64,000 nt of DNA from Apostichopus japonicus (Eukaryota > Echinodermata > Holothuroidea > Aspidochirotida > Stichopodidae), in assembly GCF_037975245.1 (NCBI RefSeq), contig NC_092570.1:14397501-14461500 (forward strand), given 5' to 3'. Position 1 is the first letter of the stretch; each line of letters begins with the position of its first letter. Under the pieces are notes generated by a model. The model ran no database searches, was not told where the DNA came from, and worked only from the letters and a program-made list of their open reading frames with translations. Of this stretch, positions 54,588 through 64,000 are shown piece after piece. The position numbers and the translations under genes were made by a program.

Positions 54588-56345
54588 GTGTCAGCTTAGT
54601 ACACTGCACTTCAGGATCTGTGAACGATTCAAACGACAGCTGTTTTCGACTGTGTTCATCGTCAATTTAGATAGGATCAAGTTGTGGCTTTTTACTATTT
54701 GACCCTAATCTGTACTTTACTGGCCTGCCTGGTATAAGGTTAATGATATCTCCATGTTAAGTTTATAACACATCTGTTTAACACTCAGGTGGCTTTTCCA
54801 TACTATTTACCACAACCACAACGAACGAGTATGGTTTTGTTAGCCCGGTTTAAATAATAATAATAATATGAAACATCTGTGTAAGTATTGACAGTGAATG
54901 ATGATGTCACTCTTCCAATATCAATAATATGTTTGTGTCAACTTAACAGTAGCTTTCAAAATGATATTTTCTCAAAACAATGTTGCTTTTAAAAAGTAAA
55001 CCTTATTTATTTTTTTTATTTTTTGGATACCAGCTTCATTTAATGCAAAGAGCTGGTAATTGGAATTGGGGACTATATTTACAGTAGCATCTTGAAGTAA
55101 TGGATTCCAGGAAATAAAAAATTCTCAATTATGATGTATGTATCTTTTGTGGGTAGGTGTCATTTTTGCATTTTCATGGCATCTGCTGCAAGGGTCTGCT
55201 AAGTTTTGAAGTTTGCTGTCTCAATTGTGATTATTTTTATTTTTTTTCCCCCTTTAATATCTAAACTTTTACAAACATAGCAAGCTGCAACATAGCAAGA
55301 AATAAAACTTTAGTTTATGGACAAATAGATGAAATGTTAGTGGAGAGGGAGAAAGTTTGTCTGTCCTTACTTCCTTCCCTTCTTTATTGATCAATATATC
55401 TGTCTGTTTAGATGTGTGTAGCAATCATGTGAGCTATAAAACATGTTTCATGAATCTATGCCCGTGTGTGGCGAAGCTGCTTGAGTACGGTTGAATGCTC
55501 CTCGTGTATTGAAACTACGACAGCAATCATTTTTTGTTTCATTCCGTTACAAGTGTTGGTACTCTCTTGTCATATTTTCTAGTATCGGAAATGGCAAGAG
55601 CTATGTAAACACACCTCTGTTGACTCTGGCTCAGAAATACAAACATTTGAAGAACTTACGAAAACGGAACTAGCATACAAGTGATAGATAATAATTGGAG
55701 AGGAATATTATCTGGTCGTGTTTGCGGCGGGAAAATCAAATGTTAAGATACGATTATCATATTTTAGGCTGTTTTCTTTATAATCTTCAGCCATTTGGAA
55801 AATATATTATGCTTTGTTTATTTGTAACATAATATCTGGATTGTGTTTTGAGGGTTGAGTTGCACATTTAGGTCGATGCCATGGCTTTGACTCTCTTGTG
55901 GGTGTTACCTTTTAATTAATTAAAATAAAAAAATTCCGTCTTTCTCTGTCTGTTCAGTGGAGTTAAATGAAATCTCATTGATGTGAGCTATTTTGAAGAA
56001 TTAAATGCCTCAAAATTTCATGTGAGAGTGCAGTCAATATTAATATGTCTCCTAACATGAACATGATGCTGGAACAGAAGTGCTCTGGTTGCAACGTCAG
56101 ATGGGAATTTGGTGCCAACTTTAGGCCCATTTTGAGGTTACTTCCATGAAAAGTGGAAAAGGGCATGATTGTAGACACAGTGGAACACTAAACAACATTC
56201 GAAGAAGGAGAGAGGGGCATAGGTTGGGGGTGAAGGCGGGGCCAAAAATCTTTCTCTTTCCTCAAATGTAGGATGGGAATATCTTTGCTGGAATTCTGGT
56301 CATTGTTTCCCGGATCAAAGGCCCATATGTTTGGGAATATTAGTT

Positions 56346-56647
56346 CAGGGATGTGCTCACACCGGGCGGCTGCGCCCAGCAGTTCTGAATGCCGCCCAGC
56401 ACAAACAGTATTTTAAACATTTCCCGCCCGGCACTTTTTGATAATAATTTAACAAATTTTACCATAACCAAAATGTGAGAGAATACATGGCACAGAAAAG
56501 GAAAAATAGCACCACCTTAGCATACTTCATGTGCAAAATTTTTCCAGTGGGGAGGGGGTACCCCACCCATGAGATCCCTCTCCCAGGGTGTGGATCACAC
56601 TACCGCACAATCTGCCCGGCACTCAAATATTCCTGAGCACATCCCTG
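56346..56647. mobile_element. CAG...CTG TIR element, 302 bp, 6-bp TSD
   Basis: It begins CAGGGATGTGCTCA and ends TGAGCACATCCCTG (perfect 14-bp TIR). It is flanked by exact 6-bp direct repeats TTAGTT at 56340-56345 and 56648-56653. The interior has CCGCCCGGCAC-type repeats near both ends. Non-autonomous and probably hAT-like, similar in build to the 54129 element. Confidence 0.82.
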
Positions 56648-57559
56648 TTAGTTTCATGTCACGGACATAATGTTGTTGATTAGCATATGATATGTCTCAG
56701 ATACACTGCTAACGTATGTTTTCTTGTTATTCTCTCTCTTTCCTTCCTTTTTTTTTGGGGGGGGGGCGGATTTGGGTAATTGAGGGGGATAACATAGTTT
56801 ATTTCAATTTAAATATGTAACAATATTTGTCTTTATTCACTGTTGGCTACAAAGCCTGCGACTACCCGTAGTTTGGACTATAAATTGTCATAAATAATAT
56901 ATTTTCTACCGCAGCTGAGATTGCAGCCAGTTTTTGTCCAACTCGTTGCATTTTTATGTCTATGTACCTTCTGGGTTTGAAAGAGTGGTGATAGCTTGTG
57001 GCTGACAATTGAAAGTAAAAATCATAAAGGCATTCAAAGATTTGTATTCATGTTTGAAACTTTAAGGAATGACTATCTGAAAGAGACTTTACCTGTTATG
57101 TTAACCTCCCAGATCAGTGAAATATTTGTGCCCGCCTTTTTAAGCCGTTTTGTGAAGCATCAGCTTTTCAATTATTAAATACTGCAGGGGGGGTGGGGGG
57201 TCTTTGAAAAAGGTGAGAAACCTTTTTTTGGTAGTCTTGGTTAAGTTCACATTGGAGGGTAAATGTGCCATAAAGATGTGAAAAAAACATTTTTGGAGGA
57301 GAATGATTCAATGGCATTTTTTTAAAAATTTTTGGTTCATTTGGGTTGGCCTTGCAGAGTGGTGCGCTTTTATGAAACGAATGGGCAGAACTACCAGATG
57401 AATAAGTAGGATAAATAAATAAAGGTTAGGATCTGAAGGCCAACAGTAAAGCCTTCCTCGTCTTTCCCTTCTCATCTCCCCTCCCTGGAGGTTCCTTCAC
57501 TTTAGCATACAATAATTACTAACAGGTTCTTAAAGTATTCACAGTTATTACTAAAGATC

Positions 57560-57833
57560 CCAACTCCTGAGTCCCGCAGCAAGGAATCGTATGTATGAAT
57601 GTATTTTAGATCCTCTTGCAAGCAGGAACTCGCGAAGAAGCCTCATTGGCTTATCAAAGCCGCAAGCTGACCGAAGTCAGTCTCTTAGATTCATATTTAA
57701 CGTCCATGATTATGAATTGTCAATTGTCAACAACTCTGTAACTGGACGACATGCATTAATCTTGGAGTGACTCGAACTCGTGACCTTATGATTGAAAAGC
57801 ACCGGCGTTAACCACTGAGCTAACACTCCTTTT
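57560..57833 (-). mobile_element. Second tRNA-derived SINE family (single copy)
   Basis: On the minus strand, GGAGTGTTAGCTCAGTGGTT then AACGCC forms an A-box, and CACGAGTTCGAGTCACTCC forms a B-box-like T-arm about 35 nt later. A ~200-bp non-tRNA body follows (AGGCTTCTTCGCGAGTTCCT, AATACATTCATACATACGAT). The T-stem does not pair properly, so it is not a working tRNA. The SINE class is inferred from head plus body. Confidence 0.6.
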
Positions 57834-58863
57834 TTTTTAAATTTTTTTAAATTTATTTATTGATTTATTTTTAAATATTTTAAATTTTGTTTATTTAATT
57901 CTTAGTTGGCAGCAACAATTAAAGGAGGGACACAAATAAACTTGTTTTTTTGTTTATAAACTTGTGAAGTTTTTGTACATATTATGATGGGACAGATGTA
58001 GGAGCAGAGTAGTGGAGTGTGGTGGAGGGTGGTGGAGGGAGGCACAGTCCCCCTGTGTCTGGCTACGAAGGTATTTCGAGATGTCGAGAACGATTGAATT
58101 AGTCAAACGTCCCATTCTGTGTGACGGTGGTAAAAGTTTTCAATTTTTAAAATAGTCGTTAAGTTTGTGACCAGGTGACCACTTTTCTGTCTCTCTAGCA
58201 GAGTAGAAGACAAACACGACATTCTGACCGGATATCTGTTATGTAAATTATTTCATGATGTGTGTTTTCAGTGTTCATAATTTGTGTTTTTTATTCTCTT
58301 CCCCCCCCCCATATTCTTTCATCTTCTTTGTGCCACCATTCTCTGGTAGTTCTTTCGTAGAAATGACCGTATAGGTCAAGCAAGCTATTATTCAAGCTTC
58401 TCCTCTTTTCTACCTTTCAATATGGTTGTGGTATTAAGCTCTGGTAATGGGATATCATTTTCTGCTGAAGGAACAAGGTTCCTTGCTTTGCTATAAATTT
58501 GGTTGTCAAGTTTCTTATCACATTGTGCTTGGTATTTGGTATTTTATATGCTGTGAGCAACCCATATGTGAGCCGTTCTCAAGACAAATGGTACCTTTTT
58601 TTTGCTTTCTTACTAAAAATTTATTTTTTAAATATAGTACAAATGAGAAATTTTTTGTGATATCAATAGAAACTATACTTTACTCCTCTGATACGATTCC
58701 AGTATTAAATCTCTCTCTCTTTGTCAAGTTGTAGCTAAATGGAGATATTTCTAAGGAATGTAAGAATTATCGAATTATTCGACGCATATCTCGATCAAGA
58801 TGAAATTGTCCTTTGGAACAAATACAATTGTCATTCACATGATTTAAAAAAAAATTAAAAAAA

Positions 58864-59215
58864 AAAGAAGTACCACATTGAGTACAAGAAGCCTATTGTT
58901 TTTGTGGAGGTCAAAGGTCATTTGAGGTCACCAGGGGTGAAATTATGAAAACCTTGTTAACACGATATCTTAAGAAGGAAAGCTTTGGGCAGACCTCATA
59001 ATTGGTGTGTAAAAATATTACATTGAGTACAAGAAGCCTAATGTGGGTGGAGGTCAATGGTCCTTTTGAGTTCACCAGGGGTAAAATTGTGAAAACCATG
59101 TTTTACACAATACTTCAACAAGGAAAGATGTCATATTTATTATATTATGTTGATGTATCTATCACATTTAGTAAAAGAAGCCTGTTGTTGAGGTCAATGG
59201 TCATTTTCAGGACAG
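58864..59215 (+). repeat. ~140-bp degenerate tandem repeat, ~2.5 copies
   Basis: GTACAAGAAGCCTA...GGAGGTCAAAGGTC words recur with TGGAGG at 58905, 59048 and a diverged TTGAGG at 59188 (periods 143 and 140). Intervening words TTCACCAGGGGT and GAAAACC are shared. It is homologous to the intron 1 region at 31640. Confidence 0.8.
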
Positions 59216-59379
59216 CCTGTGTCATTGTTTGTCACATTACACTGATTTTCACTGTATTACTAAGTATGTTGTACAACATGCACTATACATTGCGTCAGTT
59301 TCATGCTAATGTTACATCATCGAAACCACAATGCATTCTTGCATTCTGGTTATATATATATATTTTGCTTCTTGAATAG

Positions 59380-59459
59380 ATCACTAACTCGAATTCCTAC
59401 TCCGAGAAGAATCACTTCTTTAGCCCTGCCGAGGAAGACTTCCAAAAGGTCGAAGTGAA
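59380..59459 (+). CDS. RASA3: RASA3-like exon 7 (C2B variable loop)
   Basis: Encodes residues 197-222 plus two bases: ITNSNSYSEKNHFFSPAEED then FQKVEV and a split Lys codon. It matches the RASA2/RASA3 pattern (FE)(V/I)T..SYS.K..F...EED.(D/E)KLE(I/V). The acceptor GAATAG has a weaker pyrimidine tract, following a TA-rich segment. The donor is AA|GTAAGT, phase 2; reading on would give an immediate stop (TAA at 59461-59463), so splicing is required. Confidence 0.95.
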
Positions 59460-62400
59460 GTAAGTATCCACGGATTCTAATTTATTTGCCAGTGTGCTTA
59501 AATAATCGAAACGTCATGTTCACTCTACTTCGTGCCCATTGACCCATTTCCGGATTGGAGTACCCTGCATCCTCCTATTAAATCCACCTCCTCCCTTCCA
59601 CCCCTCCATCCCCCTTTACCTTTCTTGAACATGTCAAACCATACTTCACAAGTTGTAGGTTTCCTTTCGATTTATTTGAACTCCTTTTTACCAGAGCTGT
59701 CAACCATTGTTAATCTTGCCATCTTCAATATTTAAAGTGCCAGCAAATTTACAAAGTTGAAATCCTGATTCATCAAAGAGTTTTCAAAATTTGTTTTTGT
59801 GTTTGCTATATATGTATATGTATCTCATAATAGATGGGTACAGACCAAGGTGGATCCACCTCAAGAAATACCTCTAGCCAGTACCCTCAAACTTCTCCTT
59901 TTCCTATTTAGTCCACCCTTTCTCTAAGTAAAACCTCCATCAATTCCTACCCCCCCCCCAAACAAGAAGTATATAACCATAAAGTGGAGATCTCTAAATG
60001 ACTCCCAATTTTGGTGGCCGGGGGGGGGGAGGGGTGGTGGGATGGGGAATGTGAACAAAATGTACCCATGTTCTTGTACCACCACCATCTTCATGTACAG
60101 TATGGAGTATGTAACATTGAATGCCATGAAACATTCAAAAAAAAAATGATGCAGGTTTTCGCCACGAAAGCATGCAGATCCTGAAAATGCAAGCACTGGA
60201 TAAAGGAAACAATCTAGGTAGATAGACAATTGCTCGTTAGTGATTAAAACTGTTTTAATTACCCAGCCATGTATCATATCAAGAACCCATTGTTGATTGT
60301 GGCTATCAATGACATCCCCTGCTTTTGAAGTAGCCCTTTAAGTACATAATTGCTCATATCAAATCACAGAGAATGACCAAGTTATAGACTCAGTAAATGC
60401 TATCTGGATTTGTAGTTCTCTATTGTTAAATTTCTGTATGTTTGTAGCGTGTCGTACATTAGGACGGACCATCTTTCTGAACCTTGTCGGGGGGGGGGGC
60501 CGGGACATTCAGCGAGGGCAAGGGGTGTTCGTAGGGTGTCCACAGACTCGTTTTGGTCGCTTAAGGTCAAACTGGTGTCACACATCTATCTTACTAAATA
60601 TAAGCTGTCAAGATAGTTCAGGGGAAACCCCGAATAGTGGCATTTCCAGCAAAGACAATTTAAATTTTCCTATCGTCGGTGATTCCCCGATATATTTATA
60701 AGATTACAAAATTGTTTTAGAAAGGGCAGTCTCTTTCATGAAACAGGAGAAATTTTCTTATCCTGTGCCTTGTCTTATAAAAAAGGATTTTCACTCCAGA
60801 CACGTGTACCACAAAGAGATCCAAATAGCCGAACATCACACTCATAAATCCTAGAAAATCGTAAAATAGTCTCTCGTTCCAAATCCCTCGAAGGAGTCCT
60901 TGTAGTATCCCATGCAATATAGCTATTTTCTTCCATAAGAATCTAGCAACATCGAAAGCCTAACAGTCGGTGACAATTTTCACTTGGACGAACGATCTCA
61001 AAGTCATTGTTTTAAAGTATAATTTGTTGATGCATAGATTATTTCTCTGTGTAGATTTGTCAATGATTCGTTAAGTTGATATCAGTGTAAATATTTAGTC
61101 AAGTGATGCGGAATTGATGAGTGAACTGACCAAAGGTGAAACACACCTGTTTTTTTGATAGAGCGTATTTGTGGTCTTGTTTGTTCAGGTGTCAACAATT
61201 TAAGAAATCAGCCACGTATCTCAATGCATCCGACAAATTGTTTTTCAAAACCAAAACCGTCTTTACATAATAATTTTGCTTAAAATGTCCTTCGATATCA
61301 TCGGCCCAAAATCAACATATATCACATACATCGTTAAATTTGTCGTTTTAACTCCTTTGTTACTCGCGGGATTCGGAAATCGTGATTTACTTTCCATTTG
61401 AAAGAATTCCGTGGTGTGTACATTCTGTCTGGACGAAATTATCCATGTGTGGTAATGCAAACCAGCCGTACTTGATTTAAACTTTTAGTTATGAAGATGC
61501 CGTTGATAAACAAATTCTCTCGAGAATCGTAACCGAATTCAGTCTAACATCTACCTGAGAAAACCAAATTAAACTTTCACTTCATTGAGCTGCTACAAGT
61601 TTGTGTGAAGCTTCATGTTATAGTGTCACAAGGAGCAAGTTTTGTTCTGTTTTTCTGTTTATATTTGCTTACTATCTCCTACAGTGTATTATCGTAAATA
61701 AGGAGTGTGTAGTTGGGGGAAGGGGAGGGGTTTGGGGACTATGGGAAGGGGGAAAGGAAAGTGGGGGAAGGTGAGGCTTTCTGTACCACTACACAGACTT
61801 GTTTCCTTCCAAGTTAATTGGAATAAAAGAAGATACATTATTTCCGTGGTTTATCAGTAAGGAAGCACTCTCCCCTGGGTCTATCCCGTATTGATAGACA
61901 TATGGGAATTAATCTCAATTGAAAATGCTCATTTTGACAAACATGTCATATCTTGTTGAGAACGGTTCCAGATTGTTCAGGGGTAAACAATGTAACTAGT
62001 AATTAATGATATGCAGCCTCGGATATGAACAGAATTTATTTGCTTAATGATTATGACTGTTTACATCGTTAAAGCTTTATATCAAACCTCCTATCTAAAT
62101 GTCAGTTTGGAAGACCTACCCCATGACTAATTGTACTATGTGTGGTCCAAACCATAGCTGGCGCCTCCAATGAGGGTGGTGGGTGGAGTTGGTGGGTGGG
62201 CGGGATAAGGCCAATGGTGAGCTGTTTGTAGGACCAAAGCACAAAAAAGACTTTAATCTTATTTTAATTGTAATGTGTGTGATTGCTCTACATGATGTTA
62301 TCTGTGATTGTCAGTGACGTAATAATTTCATGTATCCACGTCATTATTCGGGTGGATTATGAGAGCTTCCCACATCATTAACTCATCTGGCTACATAAAC

Positions 62401-63282
62401 TAATGAACCTAAATTAATTAAGGTAGACTGTAATCAACATTCTTTGGACTAAATCTTAATTCCAGGAAGAAAAAAAAAGGTCTAACACCCCAAAAAAAAA
62501 CATTTCATCAATTTTTTCCCCCCCTCCTTTATTTAGTTTAATCTTTTTTTCAATCGGTCAGATCTCTCTTTGATATGTGAGGTTTCTTTGTCTTAATGAG
62601 CCAGTTTAACTTGATGAATCGTATGACACTGCGAGAGTACAGACTTGCATCATAAATATCTTGATGAGTCACGGCCGGTCACATGAATCACACACAAACA
62701 TGACACACACAAACACACACACATACACGCAGATAGGCTAAGATCAGGAAGACTTGTCAAGTCAGGTGATGGCTATGAATGACCATCGCACTTCCTGTTT
62801 GATCCCATCTTGACTGACCATTGGTATCCCATAGATCTACCAATAAGTCATCATTTCACATGAGTTATGACCCCACCCGCCCTCCCCCATGATTAGAGGG
62901 AGGGTGTGGGAGTGGATGGACAAGGTACATAAGTCTCACCATAATGAATAAGCATTGTAGGTAGTGTATCATCATTCTCTATGTATAGTCCTTCCTCTTT
63001 TCTTGCCCCACCCCCACATCGTACCCCACCTCTACCAACACGTCCCTCACCCCAACCAGTGAGCATACATCAGTTGTCCTCGGGTCCTTTGAAGACACAC
63101 ACACACAAGTAGGTGCAAATATTGAATGGCAACCATGAGGGGAGTGTTGGACTAGATGTGGGGTTGGGGGGAGGGGGATGCTTGGTACAATAAACAGATG
63201 CACAAATCTTACAGTAATACATCAACAGTCAAAAAAAAATTTAAAAAATATCTATCACAAAGTAATGGTTTTGTTTCAACAG
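59460..63282 (+). other. Intron 7 (3.8 kb)
   Basis: GT-AG, phase 2. It contains G/C runs (59950-59958, 60019-60029, 60489-60499), a CA tract at 62699-62724 and GGGA-rich stretches near 61713-61770. No gene or transposon ends recognised. Confidence 0.88.
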
Positions 63283-63381
63283 GGTCTCTCTGTGGAATGG
63301 ATCCAGTAATGTGTTTATGGGAGAAGTCAAAATACCAATGAGTGCAATAGTGAGCTCCGAGAGTGGTAACCACAATGCTTG
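63283..63381 (+). CDS. RASA3: RASA3-like exon 8 (C2B terminal strands)
   Basis: Encodes residues 223-255 plus two bases of a Trp codon: KVSLWNGSSNVFMGEVKIPM then SAIVSSESGNHNA(W). (V/I)(D/S)LWN..x.(V)F(L/M)GE(L/V)(K/R)IP is the C2B signature of the family. The loop LWNGSSNVF has no aspartate, where calcium-binding C2B domains carry WDxD, so C2B should not bind calcium. Acceptor TTTCAACAG, donor TG|GTGAGT, phase 2. The next exon, expected to begin by completing Trp and running into a Y(F/L)LQPRD-type segment, is outside the window. Confidence 0.96.
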
Positions 63382-64000
63382 GTGAGTATTGAATATTATC
63401 CCATTAATGGTCCACTCCTTTTTTCTACTCTCCCACTCCACCCACCCCCCCCCCATCACCTCTCTCCCATTTTGAAGGCTTCATTTTTGCCCTAGTACAT
63501 TATGAAAATGAGAATAACTGACTTTGTATCCCATATTTTCCCGGATCCCTTAATTCACCCAGGGTTCCCGGAACTGTGTAGCCCCCTTGACCTCCTGCTC
63601 TTCAGGCATGTATACCAATCCTCACCCCAGCAAACGAATATATATACACTATGTGTTTGGGTTCATTCGATGCCACATATATAATTGGTGCAAATATATA
63701 ATTGGTGCAACTATTGAATGGTAACATTTAGGTTGGCTTATGTATGCTGTTCTCAGGTTGTTGGAGAATGACATTACTGTGTATAATTTATGATCATAAA
63801 GAGCAGATATACTCGGGTGCTAATATTTGAATGCGTAGACCCACAATTGGCAGATTTTGAAGCAGTTTTGGATGCCAGATTTGTGGTAACCACAGCCTCT
63901 GGCTAATTTTAGTGACTGCTTTCCAAAAACGACTGTGTAACAAGAAATAAATTCAGCGTAAACAAGAGTTGAAAAGAATCACTCCTTCCCAAAATTGTAC
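63382..64000 (+). other. Intron 8, start only
   Basis: Begins GTGAGT. It contains a C run at 63445-63454 and no recognised feature. The gene continues beyond the window. Confidence 0.85.

Larger units (their letters stand above)
47624..59379 (+). other. Intron 6 (11.8 kb)
   Basis: GT-AG, phase 0. It carries repeat copy C, SINE copy 2 with its TA microsatellite, two CAG...CTG TIR elements, a second SINE-like family at 57560-57833 and the 143-bp repeat ending ~165 bp before exon 7. Stretches such as 47950-52467 and 57860-58863 show no gene. Confidence 0.85.
23486..64000 (+). other. RASA3: RASA3/RASA2-type Ras GAP gene, 5' part (coding start to window edge)
   Basis: Eight exons splice into one open frame of 255 codons plus two bases. 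Order: a short N-terminus (residues 1-8), C2A (about 9-125) and most of C2B (about 133-255). Family hallmarks are GEAKNLPS, LDQEEIYRT, DADTEVQGKVH, NGQCDPYA and NPQFDETF. GAP1-family proteins (RASA2/GAP1m, RASA3/GAP1-IP4BP, fly Gap1) stimulate Ras or Rap GTP hydrolysis at the plasma membrane through a RasGAP domain followed by PH and Btk-type zinc-finger modules. Those later modules must lie past 64000, so only about 30% of the usual ~830-residue protein is here. Word-level identity slightly favours RASA3 over RASA2, but an invertebrate gene may be the ancestor of both. The coding part already spans 40 kb. Confidence 0.92.

Overview
The window looks like nuclear DNA of a marine invertebrate, most likely a deuterostome and probably an echinoderm. 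The evidence is AT-rich sequence with long introns, spliced GT-AG exons of a metazoan Ras-GAP gene, many short tandem arrays, non-autonomous DNA transposons and tRNA-derived SINEs. The phylum is inferred from general sequence character, not from a diagnostic gene. There are no bacterial operons, CRISPR arrays or rRNA genes.

Only one protein-coding gene is supported. It is the 5' part of a GAP1-family Ras GTPase-activating protein (RASA3/RASA2 type) on the + strand. Eight coding exons lie at 23486-23543, 35975-36074, 37886-38087, 41203-41276, 45489-45569, 47551-47623, 59380-59459 and 63283-63381. All donors are GT, all acceptors are AG, and the phases agree at every junction. Together they give 255 complete codons plus two bases, covering the N-terminus, the C2A domain and most of the C2B domain. 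The GAP, PH and Btk zinc-finger parts must lie beyond base 64000. In both C2 domains the calcium-coordinating aspartates are largely absent, as in RASA2/RASA3 and unlike RASAL1/RASA4.

Bases 1-23485 are upstream flank with no convincing gene. They hold a 166-bp tandem array whose unit starts with a tRNA-Leu-type primer-binding-site motif (1-640), a ~150-bp satellite (7439-8345), AT and TTA microsatellites, a 29-bp minisatellite (17630-17745), two CRE octamers 22 bp apart (17533-17562), and three hAT-like MITEs with exact 8-bp target-site duplications. One of these MITEs (21599-22134) sits inside another (21258-22186).

The introns carry most of the remaining repeats: a TTAA-flanked TIR element (27276-28099), a very regular 53-bp hairpin minisatellite (29876-30351), two opposite-strand copies of one tRNA-derived SINE (33729-33865 and 53041-53155), a three-copy dispersed repeat in introns 2, 5 and 6, and two CAG...CTG TIR elements with 6-bp target duplications (54129-54587 and 56346-56647). 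I found no multi-gene novel system. The unusual content is the repeat and transposon structure and the divergent C2 loops of the RASA gene.
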